The translations under genes were made by a program, and so were the position numbers. From assembly GCF_000002425.4 (NCBI RefSeq), contig NC_037254.1, forward strand, positions 21,422,115-21,486,114: 64,000 bases of DNA. The letters run 5' to 3'. The stretch is from Physcomitrium patens (taxonomy: Eukaryota > Streptophyta > Bryopsida > Funariales > Funariaceae). The notes beneath the pieces were generated by a model. It made no database searches. It was not told the origin of the DNA and saw nothing but the letters and a program-made list of their open reading frames with translations. Below are positions 25,067-37,247 of this stretch, piece after piece (the stretch's first letter is position 1; each line of letters starts with the position of its first letter).

Positions 25067-28000
25067 TCATGCACCCGGAACCTTGTTCCATTCACTGTGG
25101 CTGGAGACGTTGAGATCGTTGGGAAGGCCGACAACTTCCGGCGTCAAGGGGTTCGAGCCACGAGGGTGGAGGGCTACAATGGGCTGACGGCAGAGAGGGC
25201 AGGTCAGCAGACCTCCCACACAAGAGAAGCAAAACAAGTTGTGTCCACAAGGCTGCAATTCCACCAGATCTGTATCAGCTCGACAAAAAAACAAGCCACG
25301 CCACGATAAAGCCTGACGATTGTCAGCTTTTGATGCATCGAATTGATATGTTGGTGAAGGTGAGAGAACATACCATGAGTTGAACACTGGCCTGATGTTC
25401 AATGCAAACAATACAGAGGCTGACATCAGCATTTTCCAGCAAGGGAGAAGCCTCATACAAGCTGCACTCCGGGATCTTACGAGCAGCACCCCGAGGAAAA
25501 TTCGGCAGGCTGTCACGTAGAAAATCATTGTGAGGAAAATCAAACGGCGTGCAAGGGGTGGCGTCCATGAATATACAATTGTTATCTGCGACGGATCTGA
25601 CTTCTGTCGGTGAAATTGGGAGTGGCAACCCCCCATCCTCAAAAAAGAACAAGCTAGGACCTAAATGAAAGGCCGTTGATGCAGCAGTTGATTGCTGACC
25701 CCCGGGGGAATCTGAGGTCGTTTCTGGCCAAAGACCGTTGTTTTCGATCTGATTGTTTTTGTGATTGAGCAATTTCTGGCCTTGGTAGCAGTGGAGGTGG
25801 CTGGCGCTGTCATTGTTGTTGCAATTGGTCATGTTGTTGTTGTTGTTGTTGTTGTTGCCCATTGTCCGCTTGCGTTGGAGGAGGTGCTGCTCGAGGCGAA
25901 CTTGCTGCAAAGCCTGCTCTAAAGAGGCGACCGATTGTTGCAGCCCATGATCGAGGAGCTCAAATTCCGACACGAACTCGGTGGAGCGATCCAAGTCGGG
26001 GCTCTGCAACCCTATCAGCTGTCTCTCAACCTGCGTACTTAGGATCAAGAGAAAAGTCTAATCATCTCATAATCCCAGGTCTGCGTCTGAGCTTCTGATG
26101 AAACAATAACGCGTAATGACGATTTTAGGGTCCATAAATGTTTTGAGCTGCGAGGCATTACCTTGGGTTGCCAGTCGAAGAAGACTTGCGATTGATGACC
26201 AACGTCGCTGGGGTCCTGGCCACGGCAATCCACTCCATTCTCCCCCTTCACAACTTGCCCCTATGGTTGATCAAAGAGCCACAAATGTCAAGTTCATGCT
26301 TACATTTCCAGCCATTACGGACGCACCGTTGCAAAGTCATGGCCAACTTGGACACCGAGGAGTTTCTCGATGCTCAGAACGAATCATTAAGAAGAATGTA
26401 GCCACCGGGACAGCATGTTTGTGAGTTTGCTCTCAATTAAGCATTAGTCTTGTAGTTCACAAATTGCAGTTTCTGCCAACGGTGTAGTACCTGAGACGCT
26501 TCGAGCAGAGATAAGTGAGCCTGTTGTTTCTGTTGTTGAGCAGCCACGGTTTGCGCTTGGTGCTGCTGCTGCTCCTGCAAATGTTGCAACCAGACATGGT
26601 GTGGAGGAAACGATGCAGCGGTCGCCCAGTGATTTTTAAGCTGCACTCCTGGGCCATCTTCTGCCTTCGGTGATAGCTCATTGCCGTTGTTAGCGAATGC
26701 TTTGCGTGGTGGTGGCTGGTAATAAAATTCCACTCCGTTGATGACATGTTCCCGTTGCACGAATTCTCCACGGCGCTTGCACTCGCAAAGATCCTTGTAC
26801 TTGACCACGGCTTGTTCAATTAAGGCGACTGCTGTCTGTACCACAGCCTTCTTCCCTTGAATACGGAACAACCGAATGGGAATTGAATCAGGCCTGATTG
26901 CAAAAACCCAAAAATGTAATTAGCCGACACGATTCGTTTCCCTCGCGACCTGGTTGCGCATGCAATCATTCCATCGTAAATAGCGGGAGTATTTACCGGC
27001 AAGATTCAGTCCAAGATTGCACGATTGCGCCTGTGACTTGCCCAATCAACCTGACACTTATTCCCCTGGCTCCGATCACAAACCCCGCTGCCAAGAGGGT
27101 CACTCTCATCAATGCTTGTGTCCCGGCAGCCTGGTAGTCAGTGCTCACCACCCGATGATCCTCCAGTGGCAACATGGATTGGCCTCCAGCCTGGCCATCA
27201 GCAATGGTACTGCCACTTCGAGGTCCACGAGCAAGTCGACGCCGACTCTCAACAGCTGCTCCCATGCTCTGCCTTTGATGTTGCTTCTTGGTTGTAGCGC
27301 CTTTACCCACCTGGGTCTGAAGTGTCGCAAAAGCATCATATAATCAGCTCATGCTCGTAGGCAGACTTGTACCCAGAACGCATGCAACTGATATATCGCT
27401 GGCAGAAATCTTGCCAAGTATTCTAGTACTATGAGGAGAGAAGAGAATTATTCGCTAGTTTATACTCTCATAACTAAACGCTGAGATTGTTGGAAGAAAG
27501 ATGTCCGGTTGTTACTTTCCTAAAAACATTCCATTCCTAAAAACATCGCAGTCCCAAGCTACAGTTAACAGAGTTAAAAGCTTGCTTGCTGACTCCATTC
27601 TCTCTAGACACACACACACACACATATATATAAATATATATATATACCCACACATGTACACATGATGAACGAATGAGTGAGCGAGGGAGGGTGTGAGTGA
27701 GATAGTTACGCTTGCTCTGGACCATGTTAATCCATGGCCAGTTTGATGGCTGCCGTCTCTCTCAACCAGCTTGGAAGTCAGAGGCCTGGAGAAGTCCCAC
27801 GCGGTGGTAGGAAGGCCATTTTCAACATCTGGAGGAAGCCGCTGGCGCCGAGGAGGTGAAGAGTGTGAGCCAGCGATGTCAGCTCGGCTTTGTTTAAGTC
27901 TTCGCAGATGTTGTTGGTGGTCTATCAGCGCATGATCAACGTCCTGCAGGAGGGTGGGGGTTAGAGCAAAAGTGTCAAGCATGAGGCACCCAAACCCATT

Positions 28001-28581
28001 AAATTGTACTGCACCACAATTTTCACTCTTTCCACACCACGACTCTCTGGCAATGGGCGTGCACACAAGCCAGTTTCTGTCTACCTAATGCCGGATTGGA
28101 TCTGCAGAGGCGAACTACTCGCGTAACAGATCTCAGTACTTGGACTGTCAATTTCAGATCTCGCCAACATAGACCGCCAATGGTCCTGTTTATTGGGCTG
28201 GTAAGAATACCTTTTGCACTGATGAAATTGAAGGCACCTAAAACAAAAATTGGCGAGGTCTCCTCACATGACATGCAAACATGCTCGTTTCAGACGGTTC
28301 AACCCAATGAAAACAAACGGACAGTGGATAGAAAGCGCATAATTTCAGAAAACAAATATGAAGATGTTGCGAGAATATCTGGCTCTTGAAAGATGCGCAG
28401 AAAACATTCAGAAGGAGCTTGAGGAGAGCACCGAGCGCCGTGAGTGTCGGTCTTGCTCCTCCGGACCGCCGCGCAGCTTGAGGGCTCGGCTAGCTTGCAC
28501 TTTATGTGGTTTAAGCTTTTTGAGCGACCAGCCGCAGTCGGATGCAGCATCATGAGTACATTCAGTAGAGGCAGACTCCAT
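25067..28581 (-). CDS. KH-domain plus RING-finger protein (MEX3-like RNA-binding E3 ligase)
   Basis: The exons join in phase: 27943-27710, 27310-26997, 26893-26491, 26030-25374 and 25252-25067. The KH fold spans two exons: VTLLAAGFVIGARG (GxxG loop GARG) through the helix LIGQVTGAIVQSW, then IRLFRIQGKKAVVQTAVALIEQAV. The C-terminal C3HC4 RING is interrupted by the last intron; using the acceptor at 25252 gives CIVC, ten residues, then PCGHNLFCFSC and CPLC, which is canonical spacing. The middle is rich in Gln and Asn, including eight consecutive Asn from a GTT/AAC microsatellite. The KH then RING order recalls animal MEX3, so RNA binding coupled to ubiquitylation is inferred. Exon 1 (28581-28432, starting MESAST) is tentative: it keeps phase and starts after an acceptor-like CAG, but its donor is weak. 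Confidence 0.82.
25832..25857. repeat. GTT/AAC microsatellite encoding poly-Asn
   Basis: About nine GTT units on the plus strand read as AAC on the coding minus strand, giving an eight-Asn run in the linker before the RING of the KH/RING protein. Length polymorphism between strains is likely. Confidence 0.9.
27608..27647. repeat. CA/TA dinucleotide microsatellite in an intron
   Basis: A (CA)8 run passes into TA repeats inside the intron between the 27943-27710 and 27310-26997 exons of the KH/RING gene. Confidence 0.9.
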
Positions 28582-28599
28582 GGATCATCATCCTGCAAA

Positions 28600-31500
28600 C
28601 AGCTCATGTACCTTCCCCCCTTACAACAAATCACAAACTTGAAATGCTTCACCACAAAAATGTTGCTACATTGATCCAAATCTTTACGCCATCCCGGCCC
28701 AAAAATCACAAATAAATAAAAACACAAATAAACAAGACACGAGCAATTGGTTCGCAGGTACCATCACAAGCTAAAAGTTACCTGCGGACCGGCTGTGAAA
28801 ATCTCTTACCTTGTCTATTCACCCAACTACTCGTGTTCATACAGTGATTGCTCGTGAACGCTACCAATCCTAGGCAGTTACCGCCTGTTGCACATTCAAG
28901 ACAGTAATCTGATTTGTAAGCATCGGGGAATGCGGCAACATTTCCAGGAATTCATCTCAACTTACATTCTACGTTGCGTGACGTGATCAATGCAACTGAA
29001 GTTGCTCAAATTGCTCAACCCTGCTACATGTAGTCAGTTATGTCATACATGCCAGAGGTGGCGCGAGGTATCTCTCTCCCACGACTCACCTATTTCGCTT
29101 AAATGTTTTAGTGACTTGTACAAACCCAGCTGAAGTCTTCACAATATTATCTCGCTCTCTCTCTCGCTCTCTCTCGCTCGCCCTCTCTCTCTCTCGCTCT
29201 CTCTCGCATGTGCTCTCCTCTGCGTTCAACCACCATAGAATGAAAGTAAAAACCATTTCTTACGTGGGTATCACAGTGTGTAGCAAAATAATTTCGACCA
29301 TAATTCAAGCTCCATTGGCTATCAGAGGCAGCTTCCGTGTAAGTGGCGACCACTTATTCCTCGCGTGAAGAATGGAGGTGCATCTGTGGGACATTCACTA
29401 GGAAGTTCCATGTCATAAGCTCCTTGTCTGTGTGCTATTCAGTTCCTTAAAGATCTGGCATTGAAACCCTTGCAGTGAAGCGGTGACAACAAACGAGGGC
29501 GAGAACAGTGCCATTGACGGTACAGAGGTCAGAATTGTGGTTGTACCTCGGACTGGGTAACTGCCGCATGCAACCTGGTTCAACGGAATTGGGCAGTTAC
29601 ACCCTAGTAATCTGCCCCTCTCCGTTCCTTGATCCCCAACTGCTTTAACCCATTTCCAACTATTGATGGATCCGTTGAAATGATCGCAAAGCACCGCCAT
29701 TCAACGTCCGGTTCTTGGCATGGCACTCGTTGAAGAGGCCGAAGCATTCCACATTCGAAGACTAACGACTGGTAAATTAGGCGAATTGGGCTTCTTTTAT
29801 TTATTATATATATATATATAAGTGTGTGTGGGTGTGTGTTTCCTAATCGGTGAGGCAAGCAGAAAATCTCCGGGAGAATGTTATTTCTTCACCAAAGTAG
29901 GCAATCTGACCTAGAAGAATGTCGGGATATGCTCAAAAACTGTCAATGGAATCCAAAATTGCTCGAAGGATTACAGTGAATGAGTTCGGAGACGGTGATT
30001 AGCATACTCCAACAAAGCATTCGACAACAGGGCCAATCGACGGATACGTCAACCCCTTGTTATGAGCGTCGCTATCAGCTAAATGTTTTTGCCTGAAGGG
30101 ATAGTGTGGGGTTCATTTAAAAGCGCTTCGAAATCTTCTCTACCTTGACTGTAACAACCTACACAAATCACTGAAAATGGTTGTTAAACTCATTTCGCTC
30201 CTGCATTTAAGCTGTGATCCCCCCCCCCCCACCATCATCTTAAACTTAAATTGCATCCTCGATCGCACCGAAGCATGCGTGCAGCGACCGGTCGAACCGA
30301 CCATCACAGTACACTGCAATCGTTTATAATCACTCACGACTTCAGAAGATGCAAGCTACTCCACCTCCACGAATTGGGTCATAACCCAGTGGGCACTCTT
30401 CCCTCCACAAACCCTCGAAGAAAACCACTGGACGATCATCGAAGACGAATTACAAAGGTCGCAACCGTGCTTCCAGAGCATGAAACAGCGCAGGTGTGCA
30501 TCAAATTGTGTGTAACGAAGCAATGAGGGGAGGGGGTGTTTACAGGGCAGCTGTGAAGATGCAAGTCATGATATCAGGTTGATGGATCGATAGATCATTT
30601 CGCAGTGAGATGCACCTTCACCAACCTGACGATGCTCAACTTCTGCGGCGACAGTATCATATGATCTCACATGATCCCAAGCAACTCCGATCCATAGTGC
30701 ACCACCGCAATCAAGAAGCTGCCTCTCCACTTGGCCTTCACTGCAAGGTCTGGGATGCCAAGCGGACGACAATTGCCTATCCAAAGTTGTTGTACGAAAC
30801 AGTTTCAAGAGGAGATTACAAAGTCTTTTTATTGTGAATTTAAACATCGATTGTTTGATGCCCGCTATCATCCTAACATGTAAACCAAAATGTGAAGAAA
30901 ATCTCATTGCTACCAATACCAGTATTCTTCTTTTGACTTTGCATAGTTTAGGTACCAAAGCATTCAGCTAAAGATGACACAGATGTGAGTTTTCAGAATA
31001 AGTCATGTGCAGTACATGGCAATTGCTCGATAAATTTTCAATGGAATCATGCTATTTTCTATCTCGTTTATGTTAAAAAAATTTCTAGAACTTCCATGAC
31101 AATCCTTATCAACGTAACTATCACTACCAGTAGACTAGCGCGGCTGAAGATCAGAATCGATGCGCTGAAACGCAACGTTGCATGGAGACCGGAAGCCCAA
31201 GTCGTTTTCTGATGCCGCGAGATGGGTAGATTCAGCAGACCACAGCGACGGAGCCCAGCTTGCGATTCACATTCAGCTGGGCTTTCTGTGACGCTCAATC
31301 CATCGCCGCCATGAGATTCTCTGCTCCCGATAGCCATAGCCGAGGGGCAACCAACGCCTAGAGCGAAAAACCATTCCAGGGGAATGTATCTGCAATACCG
31401 TAGTGTGTGCATGCATGGAATGCGGACGAAGAAGAAGGTATACACCACCATGGATCCATTACCACAGGTCCTAAGAAGGTGAGGGGATGCAGGGAGGACG

Positions 31501-31850
31501 ATGAGTTGCGCTGAGTGAGGTACTCATAAAGACCATGTAGACGTGAAGCACATAACCTACAGACAAAACGGGGGCGTTATGTGAGTTTTAAAGCATCGGC
31601 CATTGTTTGCGTAATGAGTGACAAACGGGCACAGCTTTTGGTTTCACCTGCTTTCATGTTCGAATGAAGACCCCGGTTTCTTAGGCAGGATTGTGCATCT
31701 TTTTAAGCCGAAGTCTAATTTTGTGGATAATTTGGATAGATTGTGGAAATTTGAAGTATGGCGAGGCTGGGAACTATAGAACTTCATCAATTGCATAGTT
31801 AAAAGAGGGTTCATCAGGCAGCCAGTATACTTGATTGCGTACTAATCTGC
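28600..31850. other. Gene-poor intergenic DNA
   Basis: There is ordinary base composition here but no open frame with recognisable protein character, and no tRNA-like structure. A CT microsatellite lies at 29152-29207, a TA/TG run at about 29805-29840 and a poly-C run near 30220. Confidence 0.5.
29152..29207. repeat. CT(C)/GA microsatellite
   Basis: This is an imperfect (CTCTCTCG)n tract. It generates spurious Ser/Arg-rich open frames on both strands. Confidence 0.9.
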
Positions 31851-33600
31851 AAACTAATTTTTTTGGTAATTATATTGTTTAGAAGTAAATCAATCCTCAA
31901 AAAAACTGATAACGTTCAATAATTAATCAAAATTTTAAGAATTGATTTTGTTCTATGGTGCATAAGTAATAACTTCTAATTTTTAATAATTAGTTGATTT
32001 TTTCTAATTTTTATTAATTAGTGAAGACAACAAATATAGACTAGTAAAGTTATGTGATGATATTTGATTAGACAAGACAAGGTTGTATGGCCACATAGTG
32101 GAAGTGAGTAGCCTATGTCATGGATACACTATACATGAGACCAAACAAGAAGTTGAATAGAAGAGTTTCAACAAGAAATCTACCAAGAACTTGATTAAAC
32201 CAAATGAGTACAAAATCAATATCAAGAAAAGTAAACTAAAACTCCAAGAGATGTATTATCGAGACTAAGAATCCTATCAACCTTAACTCCAATTTATTCT
32301 AGGCATTGAGAAGCTTCTCAAAAAATTGCCATGTTGAATGAAGGTGAAGCAACTCTAAGAAGCTTCTCAAGAAGTTCTCATGTTGTTTGAAGACAAAGCA
32401 ACTTTAAGAAGCTTCTCAAGAAGTTTCCATTTTGCTTAAAGACAATGCAACCTTAAGAAGCTTCTTAAACAACATCCTTAATTCTTTTAGAACTTTCTAG
32501 AATCTATTAGAATATTCTAAAAATATATTATAACTTTTTAAGAATCTTTCTAAAAACATCTATTAAAATATTTTAAGAATATTTTAGAACCTTCTAGAAC
32601 ATAGTAGAATATTCTAAAAATATTTATAAAGTCTTTTTATTAGATGTTCATGACAATCTAAATTATAGAATCGTAAGAAGAATTATTTCCATCTTGTATT
32701 CAACTTGCTACTTCATATGATTAATAACCTTTGATAATCAATATTTATTTTTGCAACAAATGATATCAATTAATGTAAAGAACATTATATTTGATTTCAT
32801 ATGTTATAACATTTCTTTGGATTTATGTAATATCATATGTTTAAGTTTTACTTAAAACATTTTCATTTTCATTGTCATGTTTTTTTAAAATAATTTTGAT
32901 GAATGTAACACTACAAATTTAAGAGTCAAAGAAAAAAATATTGAAAAAATAATATTGATTGCTTTACTATTGTTGATTTGCTTATTAAAGTTTGATGATT
33001 TCTGACATAATTGTGAAGGCAACTATAATGATTAATTATGTATAAATAACTATTACATTCATGTTATTTTATAATAAATATAAAAATAAAAAATTTATTA
33101 GTTTTTAACAATAACAAGTTTTTGTATAATTTTAATTAATTAATTAATTATATATTAAGACTCTATGTTATAATAATAAAAATTGAATATATTTTTGACA
33201 AACTACAATAAATAAAAAAATAAAATTTCAAAAATTCAATATTTAACTAATTTGTCTATTTATACAAATTCATATAATTTTTTGTGTTTCGTAAGTAGTA
33301 ATAAATAAACAAATAAATAAATAAAACACAACATTTGAGAAAAGATAACTAAAAATATTATTATATGAATTTTTATAAATTTTTGTTATACAAATGATGG
33401 TATTAAATTAAATAAAACATATTTAAATAGAATTTACATTTTGAGTGATGGATTGTTCTTTGTAAAGAAAAGAATGTTACTATTGCTACCACATTTTTTG
33501 TTAGTACCATCACAACCTGCCACCCACCATGCATTATATACCATGGTGCATTTTTCTGAACCAATGTAGTTGTATCAAAAACCAAAATATTTTTCTGAAC
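31850..33600. other. AT-rich gene-free block with tandem array
   Basis: This is a very AT-rich stretch with TTCTAGAA/AATATTCT-type repeats at 32490-32640 and a 49-bp tandem array. The composition resembles old retroelement DNA, but no LTR pair or pol motif could be read. Confidence 0.6.
32310..32478. repeat. 49-bp tandem repeat array (about 3.4 copies)
   Basis: Units beginning GAAGCTTCTCAAGAAG start at 32310, 32359, 32408 and 32457, an exact period of 49 with about 75-85% identity. The last copy is partial. Each unit contains the palindrome-like GAAGCTTC. Confidence 0.92.
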
Positions 33601-36140
33601 CAATGTAGTTGATTGTGCCAACCCACAATTCTCAATTATTCTTGCCGGCCACCATATCCTTAATACTTGACATAAAAAGAGCAAGCCTATTGGGAACAGA
33701 CATAAAAGCAATAGATATTTTTGTGTTGCTGGCTTCAAGTGCTGAAGGATTTATCTTGCGGCAGGAACTCTTGGGTTTGTCGTGGTTGAAGGCACCGCAT
33801 TGTCTGCATCTCTGCACTCCCTTTGTTGTGCGTTCAAAAGCGAATAGGCCACAATTGGTTTGATGACTTCATCCTATTTTTGGCACCAATGGGCAAGCCC
33901 TTTGGTTGCCATGGACGCAGATTAGCAAGATTTGGCATCTAATTTTTCTAAAACTGCGCGATTGGTGCACACACAACAACATGTTGCACATAAAACTAAT
34001 AGAGATGTTGATTTTCAAGCTGGCAAAAATCACAATGAAGTTCTTAGACATGATCACATGTATTATTCTGCACCACTTGTGCAACTGCATCATGCAGATG
34101 CTAGTGTGGATGAATGGCACTAAGCAAGATGGGCTCGTCTTCAAGAATGGCAATTGTATGGACATTTGATAAACCCATTGTCTGTTTGAAGGTGTTAATG
34201 TCTGCTGGAAGCAACGAGTTAACCGTCACCAACTGTCTTTAAGCGTCAAATAACCTCAACACACAATGCACCACACGCCCCACAAAATCAGCAAACAGCG
34301 GATTGCATTGTATGTGCAAGACAATTATGTGTTCCCTGGTTGCAGTTACCTTGGACAGTGAGCAGATCGATTGTGGACATCTAGAGGTATGCTTGGCAGT
34401 AGCTGCCAAACCCAAAAAAGCATGATAGCACAAACTATACCTACTAACCCAGCTTTTTAAGTCCAACCTAAGTAAATTATCATGCTGTGACTCATAAACT
34501 CCCATGCATTCTGAACGGTATTCTAGCATCGGTACCGCATTCCAGTTGGCAGTGCAACTTGCGATACATGATTTGCAACTTTCCACATCACTTAGTTGAA
34601 GTTTCAGTGTGATAAAATAATTGAGCATGCAAAACAAGACAAAGGACACGTATATCTGAGATATCCTAAACAAACCCATTTTTCTGTAACAGCATTCCAG
34701 CATTCCAGCATCGATGAGCACGATCCTCATACTTGCACAACAATTGGGTAGCATGCTTTAAACCACGAGTTGGTCAGAATGCCCTGAACCATAAAACATT
34801 CTCCGCTCTTTCTCCTCGACCATACTCGATGGCACCAATACCTGTTTAACTGCAGCTGCAGTAGTCGTCAAACCAACGATGTGCACGAAATGTAAAGACC
34901 AAAGTAGACACGGAGGATGGCCTGTAATTCGCACCTCACACAGTTCTCTGATGTGTGATTCTCAATATTAAGTAAATAGTTCCCACCCTTGGTGTTCTTC
35001 AAAACATGGCTCATTGTTGAGTATTATGAAGAGAGAAAGAGAGTCGTGTGTTTCGATACCAGGTTACAGCCGATGTGCAAAGCACGGTTGCAGGAGAGTT
35101 CGACCAGGTAATCAAAATCTGCTGTTTTTATTGCACATTGAACTTGACAGTTACGTGCAGATTTCCTTTTTAGTGTAAATCCGAACTGGTAAACTAACAA
35201 TTACAAGTGGATCACATTAACAATACAGCGAATGATGTTATGTGATACGGAGAATCACCGCATGTGGTACGAGATCTGATCGAATAAAATAATAATGATG
35301 AGAAATTCCACCTGAGTATTAGCACTAAAGCACCAATACGCACTTCAAGCAGATGTTGAGTTTAGACATGTCTCACCGTAGCTACCTTACAATGGGCTTA
35401 CTGTTAACGAAATGATCGACCAAAAGGAAAACTAATTTAAGCATAACTAGCTTAATCAATCTAGGTATTTTTCTTTTAAAAATTGAAGTGACTCATCAGT
35501 GAAAATGTTGAATTCAAATCTCTAAAGACTGTAACAAAGACTGACAGAATAATATTTTTCCTCTTCATTGTCGATGCAAGCTTCCTTTGGGCAACTAATC
35601 TCCCATGAAAGGACCAACAACTATGTTGTACGCAATTGCAATTCATCGGCAAACAATATATCATCGTCATAAATGCCAGCCTAAGCAATCATTGGCTTTG
35701 CAAGGATTTTGGCAAGAATTTCGTCTAGTTTTACGTAAGTTCTGATCATCACAACATCAGTTTACGACATCAATCAAATGCTAGCTGTGACAATATGACC
35801 TTAGATTGATTTGGCCAATAAGCACTACATGACACAAACAGCATATTCTCTCCCAATTTCCAATCTTTCATTTGGTAATACACCTACATAATACAATGTA
35901 GTCAGTCTAGTATAGTAGGCGAATGCTATGAATACTTAGGCAGGGAGAAAATGAACTTGAATACATATCTGTCAAAATGATACAATATCTTCACTTGCAA
36001 TGCCCTTGCACCATCTCTCGCAAGCTCGCCTCGTTTTAGCAGCAGACAGATCCCTGCGTATTAAAACAAGTACAAAAACCTATTTCTACATGTTGTATTG
36101 AAAAGATTCAAATTCCGGTTCGCGTCCACTAGTGATTCCT
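33600..36140. other. Gene-poor intergenic DNA
   Basis: Short open frames occur on both strands, but none has convincing splice context or a family signature. A cysteine-containing segment on the minus strand (33632-33817) superficially resembles a zinc knuckle, but this is not supported. Confidence 0.4.
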
Positions 36141-36145
36141 TTTCA

Positions 36146-37062
36146 TCAGTGAATACAGCCATCAGATGCACGGGCTTTACAAGCCATGATAATACGAGAC
36201 ACGGCTTTGAAGAACAGTAATTTAAGAGCACTCTGTAGAAACCGAAATTTATGAATGTGTATCCTATGTGTTCTATCAAGACACCAGAGACCTAAAATAT
36301 CGTCATGAAGCACAATATATCCATATATAGATAGATAGATAGATAGATTGATAGATAATTGTAATATATGTGTGTACGTGCGCGCCAAATCATACACCAA
36401 TGTAAAGGAATAATCACCTGAAGACGATGCAACATGGTGCCGGAATCTCTGTGCCGTTCTCGAAGCTTTACTCTGCAATCACGACCGTAGTTGCACCTCA
36501 AGAACCTCTCCCTTCGACCATTCCTACATCATTATCCGACACATAATTCAAAAGCATTCAACGTTAAAGTACAAACAACAACACCATGAAAAGAACAAAA
36601 ATCTGCTCGGAAAACACATTAGTCGTTAAACAACTGGCTGACTTCGACTCGTTGTAGTTGGATCGATCCCTGGCCAGACCCGATCAATCGAACAAGTTTG
36701 TTGTGGCAAACACGCATGGCACGAGTACGCAGCCAGCGCAGTGAGCTGGACCTCGCCGAAACTCTGAGAAGGATCGTTAACCACGTCTACGAAACGTCAG
36801 AAACCTGCGAGGAGAATGGATTAAAGACAACGAGCAGGAGACGCGATCAAGGAACGAGGAGCAGCAGATGGACCTGGTAAGCCAAGGAAACAAGACGCTG
36901 TGCTCGGGGCAGCAGCAATAACACGACGACGACGACGAGAAGGCGACGACGCCCGAGCGAATCGTTGCTGCCTTGGAAGGTGCACCTGGTAGTCGACAAG
37001 TCGGAATCGTCGACGACGTCAGCGGCCTTTCCGATTTTTTAGAGGAATGATTTTCATCCATT
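36146..37062 (-). CDS. Unrecognised small spliced gene candidate
   Basis: I do not recognise this product. On the minus strand an exon-like block 36523-36418 is flanked by an acceptor (GATGTAG) and a donor (CAG/GTGATT). It encodes a basic segment ending GTMLHRLQ in phase 0. It can join in phase to 36231-36146 (acceptor TTTCTACAG), which encodes SALKLLFFKAVSRII and ends at a TGA. Upstream, an ATG at 37062 opens a Ser-rich frame starting MDENHSSKKSERPL. Whether these belong to one transcript is unknown, and it could be a non-coding RNA or chance. Transcript evidence would decide. Confidence 0.2.
36326..36357. repeat. GATA tetranucleotide microsatellite
   Basis: A run of about seven TAGA units with one interruption. 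Confidence 0.9.
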
Positions 37063-37099
37063 TTCGTTATTCTTGACTTACTCACAGGAGAGTGAGAAC

Positions 37100-37216
37100 A
37101 GTGATAGAAGAGAGAATGTGTCTGAGGATTGTCCAATGGTCTGATGAAACCCATGGTCGAAGTCTTTTCATTCTCAAACTCCGGAAACGTAGATTTGTTC
37201 TCTCTTTTTTTTTTCT

Positions 37217-37247
<31 letters not shown>

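Noticed and set aside
33632..33817. Minus-strand CRQCGAFNHD-like zinc-knuckle segment
   Set aside because: Spacing does not complete a CCHC knuckle and nothing transposase-like flanks it.
33906..34169. Plus-strand frames around 34 kb that looked His- and Trp-rich
   Set aside because: Overlapping frames on both strands, quick stops and no splice signals or family match.
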